DNA of 64,000 nt from Poriferisodalis sp965208485 (GTDB lineage Bacteria; Actinomycetota; Acidimicrobiia; Acidimicrobiales; Poriferisodalaceae): the NCBI RefSeq assembly GCF_965208485.1, contig NZ_OZ242344.1:4340001-4404000 (forward strand), in the 5' to 3' direction. Positions 27,394-35,724 of this stretch are shown here, piece by piece. Position 1 is the first letter of the stretch; each line of letters begins with the position of its first letter. The translations under genes and the position numbers were made by a program. The notes below the pieces were generated by a model that was given only the letters and a program-made list of their open reading frames with translations, was not told where the DNA came from and ran no database searches.

Positions 27394-27810
27394 TCAGAGC
27401 ATCACGCCCATCACCAGCGCTGCCAAGCCGAACAGCAACGTGACACCTGCCCCGACGCCGCGCTTCATCACGTTGTCTCCGGCGTTCTGGTGCACCACTG
27501 CAGCGGTACCGGAAATCAGTACCAGCAGCATCTTGATCCCCAGCAGCATCGACCATCCCGTGCTGGTCTCCTCGCTCGGTATGGCGAGCATGCCCCACAG
27601 CCCCGTCACTACCGTTATGCCGAATGCCGGCCAAGCCACCCGCGAGAATGCCTTGGCGGCGACTTTGCCGGAGCCGGGGAAGGCGCGCCCGACAATGGGC
27701 ACGACAGCGCCGACCACAATCTGGCCTCCGATCCACACCGTGACTGCCAGTACATGCAGCGCCACGCGCACGGTGTCGAGGTTGAACATGACAGTGCGGA
27801 CTTCGCTCAT
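27394..27810 (-). CDS. CopD-like small integral membrane protein
   Basis: A 138-residue protein with four hydrophobic helices. The first carries the His in 'VALHVLAVTVWIGGQIVVGA', a pattern shared by CopD-domain and related membrane proteins that may bind copper or heme. Further segments are 'VAWPAFGITVVTGLWGMLA', 'IKMLLVLISGTAAVVHQ' (second His) and 'GVTLLFGLAALVMGVML'. It is divergent from mogA. The family assignment is tentative. Confidence 0.65.
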   Translation of the reverse strand: MSEVRTVMFNLDTVRVALHVLAVTVWIGGQIVVGAVVPIVGRAFPGSGKVAAKAFSRVAWPAFGITVVTGLWGMLAIPSEETSTGWSMLLGIKMLLVLISGTAAVVHQNAGDNVMKRGVGAGVTLLFGLAALVMGVML

Positions 27811-27953
27811 CGATCAGATCTCGACTTCCCACAGACGACCTATGTGCACAGGCTAGTGACGGGGTGCAGCAGCAGGTCGTCGGTCCAAGAGAATGAACCG
27901 GCCTGCGCACCCGCCAAGCGTGACGGCCAAATGGTCGGCGGTAGCCTGCCGCG

Positions 27954-28475
27954 ATGGCCGGATCGCACGCGGCACACCACCACGCTCACCGCCAGGCTGA
28001 CGGCGGACACCAGTTCGCCGCGAAGGTGTTGACCGTCTCCGACGGCGTGATCGCCGGAACCCGTGAGGATCGCAGCGGCGAGGCGCTGGGCGAAGCACTG
28101 GCTGCCGCTGGATACGAAGTGGTCGAGCGACGTGTCGTGGCTGATGGCGTCGAGGCGGTGTCTGATGCGTTGACTGAGATGTCCTCTGGGTTCGAAGGCC
28201 TGATCGTCACCACTGGCGGCACCGGCTTCACCGAGCGCGATCTCACGCCTGAAGGCACCTGCGCGGTAATCGAGCGAGAAGCTCCCGGCCTCGCTGAGGC
28301 GATGCGGCTGGCGAACCCGCTGGGTCGGCTGTCGCGAGGGGTTGCGGGCATCATCGGCCGTGCGATCGTGCTGAACACCCCCGGCTCCACCAAAGGGTGT
28401 GTGGAGTGCTTCGAGGCAGTGGCCGATGTGCTCCCGCACGCTCTGGCCCTGCTGGCAGGCGAACGACTGCACTGA
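27954..28475 (+). CDS. mogA: Molybdopterin adenylyltransferase MogA/MoaB family
   Basis: A 173-residue protein. After a His-rich N-terminus ('GSHAAHHHAHRQADGGH'), the MoCF-binding fold shows 'AKVLTVSDGVIAGTREDRSG', 'EGLIVTTGGTGFTERDLTPE' (the GGTG motif), 'VAGIIGRAIVLNTPGSTKG' and 'ALALLAGE'. It activates molybdopterin for metal insertion. The stop overlaps the ribD ATG by one base; a MoCF gene coupled to riboflavin synthesis is a known actinobacterial neighbourhood. Confidence 0.9.
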   Translation: MAGSHAAHHHAHRQADGGHQFAAKVLTVSDGVIAGTREDRSGEALGEALAAAGYEVVERRVVADGVEAVSDALTEMSSGFEGLIVTTGGTGFTERDLTPEGTCAVIEREAPGLAEAMRLANPLGRLSRGVAGIIGRAIVLNTPGSTKGCVECFEAVADVLPHALALLAGERLH

Positions 28476-29857
28476 TGCCGCGCCGCCCATATCGACGACC
28501 CCCGCCGAGCTCCGCACGGCGATCCGCACCGAAACCCGTGCCGCCGCGCAATCCCAGCGACGACGCAGCGGAGGCTATGACGCCAGTTGCGGAAACCGCG
28601 ACGCGAGAGACGGCCGGCCTCGACCCACGCCCCGGGGTGACCGATCTGCCGGCGCCCGAGACCGATGCCTCCGTCGAGGGCGCGATGCAGCGCGCCGTCG
28701 AACTGGGGGAGTGCGTGCGCGGCACGACGGCACCGAATCCGTGGGTGGGTGCAGTGCTCATAACGACCGATGGGCAGACGTTCGAGGGCGCCACCGAGCC
28801 ACCTCCAGGCAGGCACGCCGAGATCGTCGCGCTCGACGCTGCCCGTGACGTTGGCGCCGACTCAGTCGGCGGCACTCTGGTCACCACGCTTGAACCGTGC
28901 TCGCATACGGGCCGCACCGCGCCGTGCATCGAGGCGGTCATCTCGGCCGACATCGCCCGCGTCGTCGTCGGCGTGACCGACCCTGATCCCAACGTGGCCG
29001 GCACCGGCATTGAGGCTCTGCGCGACGCGGGCATCGAAGTGCAGGTCGCGGCCGTGTTCGGGGACGAAGTCGGCGAAGGCGTCTCCCTTGCTCCCGCCGC
29101 GGCGGTCTCGCTGCGGCCGTACCTGCACCAGCGCCGCTACGGCAGGCCTTGGGTGGTGCTCAAGATGGCCGCCACCCTCGACGGCCGCATCGGCGCGCCC
29201 GACGGCACTTCGCAGTGGATCACCTCGCCGACTGCCCGGGCCGACGTCCACGCCCTGCGCGCCCGCTGCGACGCCGTGCTCGTGGGCGCAGGCACGGTGC
29301 GGTCCGACAATCCCTCGCTGACTGTGCGCGATCTTCCCGACGACAGCCCCCACCGCCCGCTGTTCGACCTGCGCGAGCGGTTGCGCGACGGGCATCCCAA
29401 TCCGGCCACGCTGCCGTTCTCAGTCGCCGCCGCCGAGCGGCTCGACCCTCGCCGCTACGTGCTCGGTCTGGCATCCGCCGACGCCAGCGTGCAGCCTTGC
29501 AGCGAGGAGAGCGGTGCGCTGCGGGGGGTCCTGCGGCGGCTTGCCGCCGACGGCGTGATCGAGATGCTGGTCGAAGGCGGCGCCCAGATCGCGGGTGAGC
29601 TGCACCGCGACGGCTTCGTCGACGAGTACGTCGTGTACCTGGCGCCTGCACTCTCTGGCGGCGACGACGGGCTGCCGATGCTGGCGGGTCCCGGCGCGCC
29701 CACCATCGGCGAATTCTGGCGAGGCGAGATTGCCGATACCCGCACCATAGGAGCAGATGTGCGCATCACGATGCACCCGCGAGCGCAGCAGACCATCGAT
29801 CCGTCCGATATCGCCGGCACCGCCGGCCACGGCGCTCGCCCCCCGAACGAGCACTGA
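28475..29857 (+). CDS. ribD: Bifunctional riboflavin deaminase/reductase RibD
   Basis: A 460-residue protein. The first 65 residues are Pro/Arg-rich and probably disordered; an internal ATG at 28577 is an alternative start. The deaminase domain has the zinc motif 'PGRHAEIVAL' and 'TLEPCSHTGRTAPCIEA'. The reductase domain starts at 'WVVLKMAATLDGRIGAPDG', with 'GAGTVRSDNPSLTV' and 'MLVEGGAQIAGELHRDG'. It carries out the second and third steps from GTP to riboflavin. The final codons lie inside a 19-bp tandem duplication. No FMN riboswitch was recognised upstream. Confidence 0.94.
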   Translation: MPRRPYRRPPPSSARRSAPKPVPPRNPSDDAAEAMTPVAETATRETAGLDPRPGVTDLPAPETDASVEGAMQRAVELGECVRGTTAPNPWVGAVLITTDGQTFEGATEPPPGRHAEIVALDAARDVGADSVGGTLVTTLEPCSHTGRTAPCIEAVISADIARVVVGVTDPDPNVAGTGIEALRDAGIEVQVAAVFGDEVGEGVSLAPAAAVSLRPYLHQRRYGRPWVVLKMAATLDGRIGAPDGTSQWITSPTARADVHALRARCDAVLVGAGTVRSDNPSLTVRDLPDDSPHRPLFDLRERLRDGHPNPATLPFSVAAAERLDPRRYVLGLASADASVQPCSEESGALRGVLRRLAADGVIEMLVEGGAQIAGELHRDGFVDEYVVYLAPALSGGDDGLPMLAGPGAPTIGEFWRGEIADTRTIGADVRITMHPRAQQTIDPSDIAGTAGHGARPPNEH

Positions 29858-29883
29858 AGAGATCAACGAGCACTGAAGAGATC
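29846..29883 (+). repeat. 19-bp tandem duplication across the ribD stop codon
   Basis: AACGAGCACTGAAGAGATC occurs twice in tandem (29846-29864 and 29865-29883). The first copy contains the last codons and TGA of ribD; the second lies in the gap before the ribE ribosome-binding site GGAGG. Confidence 0.9.
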
Positions 29884-29898
29884 ACGGAGGGAGCATCG

Positions 29899-30504
29899 AT
29901 GTACACCGGACTGGTCGAAGAACTCGGCAGCTTCGCCGGCCGCGACGGCGAGCGGTACCGGTTCACTGCCGACCTCGTGCTCACGGATGCCTCTGTCGAC
30001 GACTCGATCGCTGTGAACGGCTGCTGCTTAACCGTCGTCGAGATGGGGGACGGCTGGTGGGAGGCCGACGTCAGCGCTGAGACCGCCAAGCGAACTGTGC
30101 TGGGTTCGCTGGCGGAGGGGGATCCCGTGAACCTCGAGCGCTGCTTGCGCTACGCCGACCGGCTCGGCGGACACCTCGTGCAGGGCCACGTCGACGGAGT
30201 GGCCACCATCAAGCGCCCCGCCCCTGACCTGCGCGTCGCCGTCGGACCCGAGGGCGGCCTACGCCGATACCTGGTCGAGAAGGGCTCAGTGACCCTCAAC
30301 GGCATCAGCCTGACGTGCTTCGATATCACCGACGACGACGAGGGCGGATGCGAGTTCTCGGTGGCGCTCATCCCGCACACCATGGCTATGACCACCATGG
30401 GCACCGCGCAGGCCGGCGACCTCGTCAATCTCGAGGTTGACGTCCTCGCCCGTTACGTCGAGCGCCTGCTCGGGCAGAATGGTCTCGTCTTCGACCACAA
30501 TTGA
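29899..30504 (+). CDS. ribE: Riboflavin synthase alpha subunit
   Basis: A 201-residue protein of two similar lumazine-binding halves, seen as 'MYTGLVEELGSF' with 'AVNGCCLTVVE', and 'HLVQGHVDGVATI' with 'TLNGISLTCFDI'. It dismutates two 6,7-dimethyl-8-ribityllumazine to riboflavin. A clear GGAGG ribosome-binding site precedes ATG 29899. It lies between ribD and ribBA, both on the same strand. Confidence 0.95.
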   Translation: MYTGLVEELGSFAGRDGERYRFTADLVLTDASVDDSIAVNGCCLTVVEMGDGWWEADVSAETAKRTVLGSLAEGDPVNLERCLRYADRLGGHLVQGHVDGVATIKRPAPDLRVAVGPEGGLRRYLVEKGSVTLNGISLTCFDITDDDEGGCEFSVALIPHTMAMTTMGTAQAGDLVNLEVDVLARYVERLLGQNGLVFDHN

Positions 30505-30511
30505 TTCCGGC

Positions 30512-31804
30512 ATGACCGCACCAAGCACCGCCGAGAACCCTCCGGACGGCTCGCCGTTCGCGGCGATTCCCGACGCCATCGACGCGATCGGCCGCGGCGA
30601 GATCGTCGTGGTCGTGGACGACGAGGACCGAGAGAATGAAGGCGACCTCATCATGGCGGCCGAGTACGCGACGCCGGAGGCCTTGGCCTTCTTCGTGCGT
30701 TACACCTCGGGTGTCATCTGTGCCCCGCTGATGGGGGAGCGGCTCGACGAGCTGGCGCTGCCGCTCATGGTCACCGTCAACACCGAGTCGATGCGGACTG
30801 CGTACACGGTGACCGTCGACGCCGCCGAAGGCACCACGACGGGAATCTCCGCATCGGATCGATCCCGTACTCTCAACCTGCTGGCCGATCCGAAGTCCAG
30901 CGCCAACGACTTCAACCGGCCCGGTCATGTGCTGCCGCTGCGCTATCGCCCCGGAGGCGTGCTGAAGCGGGCCGGCCATACCGAGGCCGCGGTGGACTTG
31001 GCTCGCTTGGCCGGATGCCACCCCGCTGGCGTGCTGTGCGAAGTCGTCAACGACGACGGAACGATGGCTCGGTTGCCGGAGCTCGTGGAGTTCTCGAATC
31101 AGCACGGCATGTTGCTGATCTCGATCGCCGATCTCATCCGTTACCGGCGTGTCAACGAGCGCTTGGTCGACCCGATCGCCCAGGCACGCATCCCCACCAT
31201 CTACGGCGAGTTCATGGGCCACGTCTTCCGTGACTTCGACGACACCGAGCACTTGGCGCTGACCTACGGCGCGGTGATGGGCTCCGAACCGGTGCTGGTG
31301 CGGGTCCACAGCGAGTGCCTGACCGGCGACATCCTGGCCTCCATGCGCTGCGACTGCGGCTCGCAGCTGCACAGCGCGCTTGAAGCCATCGCAGAAGCCG
31401 GCGCCGGGGTGCTGGTGTACCTGCGGGGCCATGAGGGCCGCGGCATCGGCATCGGTCACAAGATCGCCGCGTATTCGCTGCAAGATCGCGGACGTGACAC
31501 CGTCGACGCCAACCTGGAGCTGGGCCTGCCCGTGGACAGCAGGGAGTACGGCATCGGGGCGCAGATCCTGGCCGAGCTCGGCGTGCAGAAGCTGCGCCTC
31601 ATGACGAACAACCCCAACAAGATCGGCGGGCTGTCTGGCTACGGGCTGGAGATCCTCGAGCGGGTGCCGACTTCGACGAATGCCAATCCCTACAACCGCG
31701 CCTACCTTCGCACCAAGAAGATGCGCTTGGGCCACCTCATGGACGACCCTGCCGAAGGCGGGGCCGAGATCGGCCTCGAAGAGGCGCCCCCGCTCGCCGA
31801 CTAG
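30512..31804 (+). CDS. ribBA: Bifunctional DHBP synthase / GTP cyclohydrolase II
   Basis: About 430 residues from ATG 30512. The N-terminal DHBP synthase half shows 'VVVVDDEDRENEGDLIMAAE', 'TGISASDRSRTLNLLADP' and 'RAGHTEAAVDLARLAGC'. The GTP cyclohydrolase II half has 'VHSECLTGDILASMRCDCGS' (zinc cysteines), 'YLRGHEGRGIGIGHKIAAY' and 'LMTNNPNKIGGLSGYGLEI'. It makes both early precursors of riboflavin. Lumazine synthase (ribH), usually next, is not in the window. Its stop overlaps the start of a duplicated hisG tail. Confidence 0.95.
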   Translation: MTAPSTAENPPDGSPFAAIPDAIDAIGRGEIVVVVDDEDRENEGDLIMAAEYATPEALAFFVRYTSGVICAPLMGERLDELALPLMVTVNTESMRTAYTVTVDAAEGTTTGISASDRSRTLNLLADPKSSANDFNRPGHVLPLRYRPGGVLKRAGHTEAAVDLARLAGCHPAGVLCEVVNDDGTMARLPELVEFSNQHGMLLISIADLIRYRRVNERLVDPIAQARIPTIYGEFMGHVFRDFDDTEHLALTYGAVMGSEPVLVRVHSECLTGDILASMRCDCGSQLHSALEAIAEAGAGVLVYLRGHEGRGIGIGHKIAAYSLQDRGRDTVDANLELGLPVDSREYGIGAQILAELGVQKLRLMTNNPNKIGGLSGYGLEILERVPTSTNANPYNRAYLRTKKMRLGHLMDDPAEGGAEIGLEEAPPLAD

Positions 31805-31905
31805 GGGACGATCACCGAGATCGGCATCGCGGTGTCTGATCTTGCCGAGATGCCGAGCGACGCAGCACCGAGCGACGCAGCACTAGGGGACGATTTTGGA
31901 GATCG
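31801..31905. repeat. Partial duplication of the hisG 3' end
   Basis: CTAGGGGACGAT followed four bases later by GAGATCGGCATC occurs at 31801 and again at 31883. Read on the minus strand these are two versions of the HisG C-terminus (MPISVIVP-stop and MPISKIVP-stop). The 82-bp offset also contains CGAGCGACGCAGCAC twice in tandem. Confidence 0.75.
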
Positions 31906-32758
31906 GCATCTCGATGATGTCGGTCGCGCCCTGTTCGAGAAGCTCCGGAATCAGCACGTTGATCTGGTGCTTCGGCACGACGGTCTCGACGGCGTAGGCC
32001 TCGCCGCCCCACAGCTCGTTGACTGTCGGCGCCTTCATGGAGGGAAGCAGCTCAACCACGGCGTCGAGGTGCTCGCGCCCCACGTTCAGTTTCACCAGAA
32101 CACGACCACGCGCATCCAGTACCCCGTCGAGAAGTGTCTTGATCTGGGTCATGGCCCGGCGTTTGTCCGGGTCGTCATACGCAGCTCGGTTGGTGAAGAT
32201 CTCGGTGTAGCTCGTGAGGATCTCGTCGATGATCCGCAGGCCTGCGGCCCGCAAGGCCCGACCTGTCTCGGTTCCGTCTACGACAGCGTCGACGATCTCA
32301 GGTGCCTTGGCCTCAGTCGCGCCGTAGCTCAAGCGAATGTCGGCGTCGATGCCGCGCTCCGCGAAATGACGACGGGTGAGCTCGGGATACTCGCTGGACA
32401 CGCGAACACCGTCGGGCAAGTCGGTGAGCGTCCGAAAGCTGCTGTCCTCGGGGACGGCGACGACGATGCGGAATGGCCGCGACGTGGCCTTGGAATAGCG
32501 CAACTCGCCCAGCGAGACCACGTCGCTGCTGGTTTCTTCGATCCAGTCACGCCCGCCGATGCCCAAGTCGAACAGGCAGTCCTCCACGTAGTTGGGTATC
32601 TCCTGGGGCCGCAGGATGCGGACTTCGTCGATGCGCGGGTCGTCAATGGTGGCGCGATAATCCACCGCAGAACTGCGGCGCACCGGCAGGTCGGCCTCGG
32701 AAAAGAGCTGCAGGGTTGCCTCTTCGAGCGAACCTTTGGGGAGCACGAGCTTGAGCAT
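31883..32758 (-). CDS. hisG: ATP phosphoribosyltransferase, long form
   Basis: A 291-residue HisG of the long, autonomous type. It catalyses the first step of histidine synthesis. The catalytic domain shows 'LPKGSLEEATLQLFSEADL', 'CLFDLGIGGRDWI' and the PRPP-binding 'ALRAAGLRIIDEILTSYTEI' region. The C-terminal ACT-like regulatory domain ('VLVKLNVGREHLDAVVELLP' to 'MPISKIVP') is the site of histidine feedback inhibition in this class. It is convergent with ribBA. Confidence 0.95.
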   Translation of the reverse strand: MLKLVLPKGSLEEATLQLFSEADLPVRRSSAVDYRATIDDPRIDEVRILRPQEIPNYVEDCLFDLGIGGRDWIEETSSDVVSLGELRYSKATSRPFRIVVAVPEDSSFRTLTDLPDGVRVSSEYPELTRRHFAERGIDADIRLSYGATEAKAPEIVDAVVDGTETGRALRAAGLRIIDEILTSYTEIFTNRAAYDDPDKRRAMTQIKTLLDGVLDARGRVLVKLNVGREHLDAVVELLPSMKAPTVNELWGGEAYAVETVVPKHQINVLIPELLEQGATDIIEMPISKIVP

Positions 32759-32854
32759 GGGCGGCTACGGTACCTAACGCACCCCGGTACGCCCCGCTGA
32801 TTTTGTGATGTGCGCTGCTATGGCCCGAGCGGTGGACGGCAGGCGGCGCGGTGC

Positions 32855-33343
32855 CTAGTCGGCAGCCGACTGGCGCTTGTGGATCTCGACGTACGCCAAT
32901 CGGATCTGGTGCAGTGCACCTCGCAGCGTCTCTCCTGCAGGAAGCTGATCGGCGAGATGGTCCACCAGCAAACCGAGCGCATCGATCGGCAGCCGTGCCT
33001 CGTCGAGATCGGCAGGCTCGCGGCGCAGGTGAAGTGCCGCCAGCTCGAACAACCCCATCATGTGGTTCTGCACGATCTCGGCAGCCGGTACCGAGATCAG
33101 CTGCTCTTGGGCCTCGCGCAGCCGCTCCTGCATCTCGGCCAGCTCTTGCGGATCGAATGGCCCGCCGGTGCGCGGATCGATCGGCAGGCCCGTCTCAGGA
33201 TCCACATCAAGTGTCTCGGCGAATGCACTTTCATCGTCAGCCGTGTCAAAGACACCCTCGTCGTCGGGTTGCCTCTCCGACGGTCGGTCGGTGCGCTCGC
33301 GCGGCACCCGGTGCTCACCTTCCGGTGTCCACAACGTGCTCAT
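32855..33343 (-). CDS. Conserved actinobacterial protein of unknown function
   Basis: A 162-residue soluble protein from ATG 33343. The N-terminal half is charged and probably disordered, including 'DVDPETGLPIDPRTGGPFDP'. The C-terminal half is an alpha-helical domain ('NHMMGLFELAALHLRREPAD', 'ALGLLVDHLADQLPAGETLR', 'ALHQIRLAYVEIHKRQ'). I recognise this pattern from actinobacterial proteins encoded near infC but know no function. It is divergent from infC. Confidence 0.7.
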   Translation of the reverse strand: MSTLWTPEGEHRVPRERTDRPSERQPDDEGVFDTADDESAFAETLDVDPETGLPIDPRTGGPFDPQELAEMQERLREAQEQLISVPAAEIVQNHMMGLFELAALHLRREPADLDEARLPIDALGLLVDHLADQLPAGETLRGALHQIRLAYVEIHKRQSAAD

Positions 33344-33455
33344 CGGCGACCTCTTTGGCTGTCCCGCAGTGCTGCATATGGCCTGCGCTGTTACCCTACG
33401 GCCCTTACAACTGGAATAAGCGGGGTCCGACCCCACCCAACCGCCCTAGGGCGCG

Positions 33456-34088
33456 TTGCGGCACCGGGTTCACACGAGGACGCCGCGTGGACGAGGAGCG
33501 TCCTTTGGACAAGCGAGTACGGCCATAGCACGCGCCAGCGACGGTGACGCCCGGATCAACGAGGACATCAGGGTCCGCGAGGTCCGCTTGGTAGCACCGG
33601 ACGGCGAGCAGATCGGCATCAAGTCGCTGCCGGAAGCACTGCAGATCGCCCGCGATATGGACCTCGACCTTGTCGAGGTGGCGCCGAATGCCGCCCCGCC
33701 GGTCTGCCGGATCATGGATTACGGCAAGTACAAGTACGAGGCGGCCCAGCGGGCGAAGGAGTCGCGGCGCAAGGCGACGCACACGGGGCTGAAGGAGATG
33801 AAGTACCGGCCCAAGATCGGGTCCGGGGATTTCGGCACCAAGACGTCCAAGGTCTGCAAGTTCCTCGAGGACGGCCACAAGGTCAAGGTCACGGTTATGT
33901 TCCGTGGCCGGGAGGTGTTCCACCCCGAGTTGGGTGGCCAGATCTTGGAACGTGTCGCCGAGGCAGTAGCCGACATCGGGAAGGTCGATCAGTTCCCGCG
34001 GCTGGACGGTCGCAACATGACGATGTTGCTGAGTCCGGATCGCGCTTCCCGCCAGCGTCGCAAAGCAGCCGTTCCGTCAAGCGAATGA
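33456..34088 (+). CDS. infC: Translation initiation factor IF-3 (start uncertain)
   Basis: The conserved protein starts at 'ARINEDIRVREVRLVAPDGE' and continues through 'VCRIMDYGKYKYEAAQRAKE', 'KEMKYRPKIGSGDFGTK' and 'KVKVTVMFRGREVFHPELG'. IF-3 checks start-codon pairing on the 30S subunit. The only standard in-frame start upstream is TTG 33456, which would add an unlikely Arg/Thr/Pro-rich tail. A rare AUA at 33525 lies just where other IF-3 proteins begin (IARASDGDARINED). Non-standard infC starts are known to support autoregulation in E. coli. GAGGAG lies near 33493. The C-terminus ends in 'RRKAAVPSSE'. Confidence 0.92.
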   Translation: MRHRVHTRTPRGRGASFGQASTAIARASDGDARINEDIRVREVRLVAPDGEQIGIKSLPEALQIARDMDLDLVEVAPNAAPPVCRIMDYGKYKYEAAQRAKESRRKATHTGLKEMKYRPKIGSGDFGTKTSKVCKFLEDGHKVKVTVMFRGREVFHPELGGQILERVAEAVADIGKVDQFPRLDGRNMTMLLSPDRASRQRRKAAVPSSE

Positions 34089-34170
34089 CACGTTGCCGGT
34101 CCGACCGGCAGCCGGCGGGGGCACCATCGGTCGCCGTGCCGGACTCGTGCACCCAACCAGCTTTCCCAAG

Positions 34171-34210
34171 CACAGCCTGAGCCAATACAGCACAGCCTGA
34201 GCCAATACAG
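34171..34210 (+). repeat. 20-bp tandem duplication in the infC-rpmI gap
   Basis: CACAGCCTGAGCCAATACAG is present twice in direct tandem, just upstream of the rpmI ribosome-binding region (GAGGCAG before ATG 34225). Confidence 0.9.
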
Positions 34211-34224
34211 CGAGGCAGCAATTC

Positions 34225-34419
34225 ATGCCCAAGATGAAGACACACAGCGGCGCCAAGAAGCGCTTCAAGACCACGGGTTCCGGCAAGCTCGTCCGGCGCA
34301 AACGCAACCGCAACCACCTGCTCGAGAAGAAGTCGTCGGCACGCAAGCGGCGGCTGGCGCTGGAAGGCGACGTGTCAGCGGCAGACGTCAAGCGCGTCAA
34401 CCGGATGCTGGGTCGCTGA
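34225..34419 (+). CDS. rpmI: 50S ribosomal protein bL35
   Basis: A 64-residue, very basic protein beginning 'MPKMKTHSGAKKRFKTTGSG', the signature of bL35, and ending 'VKRVNRMLGR'. It is part of the conserved infC-rpmI-rplT operon. Length matches the family. Confidence 0.96.
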   Translation: MPKMKTHSGAKKRFKTTGSGKLVRRKRNRNHLLEKKSSARKRRLALEGDVSAADVKRVNRMLGR

Positions 34420-34464
34420 AGTTCGAGACCCGAGCACTCAAGGAAACGACACGAAAGGACCACC

Positions 34465-34872
34465 GTGGCACGAGTCAAGCGATCCGTGGCCAGTCGCACC
34501 CGTCGCAAGGCGACCTTGGCCCAAGCGAAGGGCTACTACGGCAACAAGAGCAGGTCATTCCGGGCCGCCAACGAGCAGCTCATGCACAGCGGCCAATACG
34601 CGTTCCGCGACCGCAGGGCGCGCAAGGGCGAGTTCCGTCGGTTGTGGATCCAGCGGATCAACGCGGCGGCTCGCCAGAACGGGACCACCTACAGCCGCCT
34701 CATGCATGGCTTGGGCGTGGCCGGGATCACCGTCGACCGCAAGAACCTCGCCGACCTCGCTGTGAGCGACCCCGCAGCCTTCGCAGCGATCGCTGCGCGA
34801 GCTGAAGCCGCCCTCGCCAGTGCAGACAACTCGGCTGCCGGTAACGGCGGCGCAGTCGATACAGCAGCCTGA
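34465..34872 (+). CDS. rplT: 50S ribosomal protein bL20
   Basis: A 135-residue basic protein starting at GTG 34465: 'MARVKRSVASRTRRKATLAQ', 'KGYYGNKSRSFRAANEQLMH' and 'LWIQRINAAARQNGTTYSRL' are characteristic of bL20. The C-terminal 'SADNSAAGNGGAVDTAA' is an Ala/Ser/Gly tail beyond the usual end. AAAGGACC serves as ribosome-binding site. Its stop codon overlaps the proposed CTG start of the next gene. Confidence 0.96.
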   Translation: MARVKRSVASRTRRKATLAQAKGYYGNKSRSFRAANEQLMHSGQYAFRDRRARKGEFRRLWIQRINAAARQNGTTYSRLMHGLGVAGITVDRKNLADLAVSDPAAFAAIAARAEAALASADNSAAGNGGAVDTAA

Positions 34873-35705
34873 GCATTCTCGAGCCGACTGCACCCTCGAA
34901 GGCAGCGCTGGCGCGACTGTCACGGCTGGTACGCGATCGGCGTCAGCGTGATGCGACCGGTCTGGCTGTCGTCGAGGGTCCTAGGGCAGTCGACGGGGCA
35001 CTGGCGAGCGGCGCGACGCTCGAGTCGGTCTTCGCCCGTCCTGAGCTGGTCGATCGCTACGCGCCGACGTCAGCCTTCGGGGACCATCCCGACTCGGTCC
35101 GGCTCGGCTCGGATTACCGGGCACGGATCGGTGCGATCCACCCTGTCCCCGCCGACCAACTCGATCCTCTGGCAGATGCCATGAACCCCCAAGGGGTGCT
35201 GGCCATCGCCCGCTTCGCTGACACGCCGCTGCCCACCGCAGCAGGCACCTCCAGAGTCGTGGTGCTCGAAGCGGTGCGTGACCCGGGGAACGCCGGTGCG
35301 GTGGTCCGCAGCGCGGTGGCCGCCGGGTTCGGTGCGGTCATCGCCACCGAAGGCGCCACCGACCTGTGGAGTCCCAAGGCGTTGCGCGGCGCTGCTGGGC
35401 TGACCTTCGGGCCGATGGTCTGCCGCGGGCATCCCACCGCTGCGGTTCTGGACGCCCTCGCCGACGCCGGTCACCTGCGGGTGCGGGCTGCGCTTGGCGG
35501 CGATGTGGTGCTCGACGATCTGCCGCAACTGCTGCGATCAGAACGCATGGCGCTCGTGGTGGGCAACGAGGCGCATGGGTCGTCCGACGATGCTGTGGCG
35601 GGCACCGACGTGGCAGTTGCGATTCCCATGCGACATCCCGTCGACTCACTCAACGTGGCCGTGGCAGCCGCCGTCCTGATGTACAGGATGAGCCCCGTCG
35701 CCTGA
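34869..35705 (+). CDS. SpoU/TrmH-family RNA 2'-O-methyltransferase, probable CTG start
   Basis: The N-terminal substrate-binding domain is clear ('GLAVVEGPRAVDGALASGAT', 'ESVFARPELVDRYAP'), followed by the SPOUT knot domain ('VVLEAVRDPGNAGAVVRSAV', 'ALVVGNEAHGSSDD', 'IPMRHPVDSLNVAVAAAVLM'). The frame is closed by a TAA at 34842 and contains no ATG, GTG or TTG until 35181, which would delete the N-terminal domain. A CTG at 34869 overlaps the rplT TGA as CTGA, giving a full-length 278-residue protein, so I take it as a coupled CTG start. It should methylate ribose of rRNA or tRNA. It sits between rplT and pheS, a common location. Confidence 0.85.
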   Translation: MSILEPTAPSKAALARLSRLVRDRRQRDATGLAVVEGPRAVDGALASGATLESVFARPELVDRYAPTSAFGDHPDSVRLGSDYRARIGAIHPVPADQLDPLADAMNPQGVLAIARFADTPLPTAAGTSRVVVLEAVRDPGNAGAVVRSAVAAGFGAVIATEGATDLWSPKALRGAAGLTFGPMVCRGHPTAAVLDALADAGHLRVRAALGGDVVLDDLPQLLRSERMALVVGNEAHGSSDDAVAGTDVAVAIPMRHPVDSLNVAVAAAVLMYRMSPVA

Positions 35706-35724
35706 GATTCCCGACCGTTCGTCC

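Noticed and set aside
29858..29898. FMN riboswitch upstream of riboflavin genes
   Set aside because: Neither this gap nor the region before mogA or ribD shows the conserved RFN core; genes are too tightly packed.
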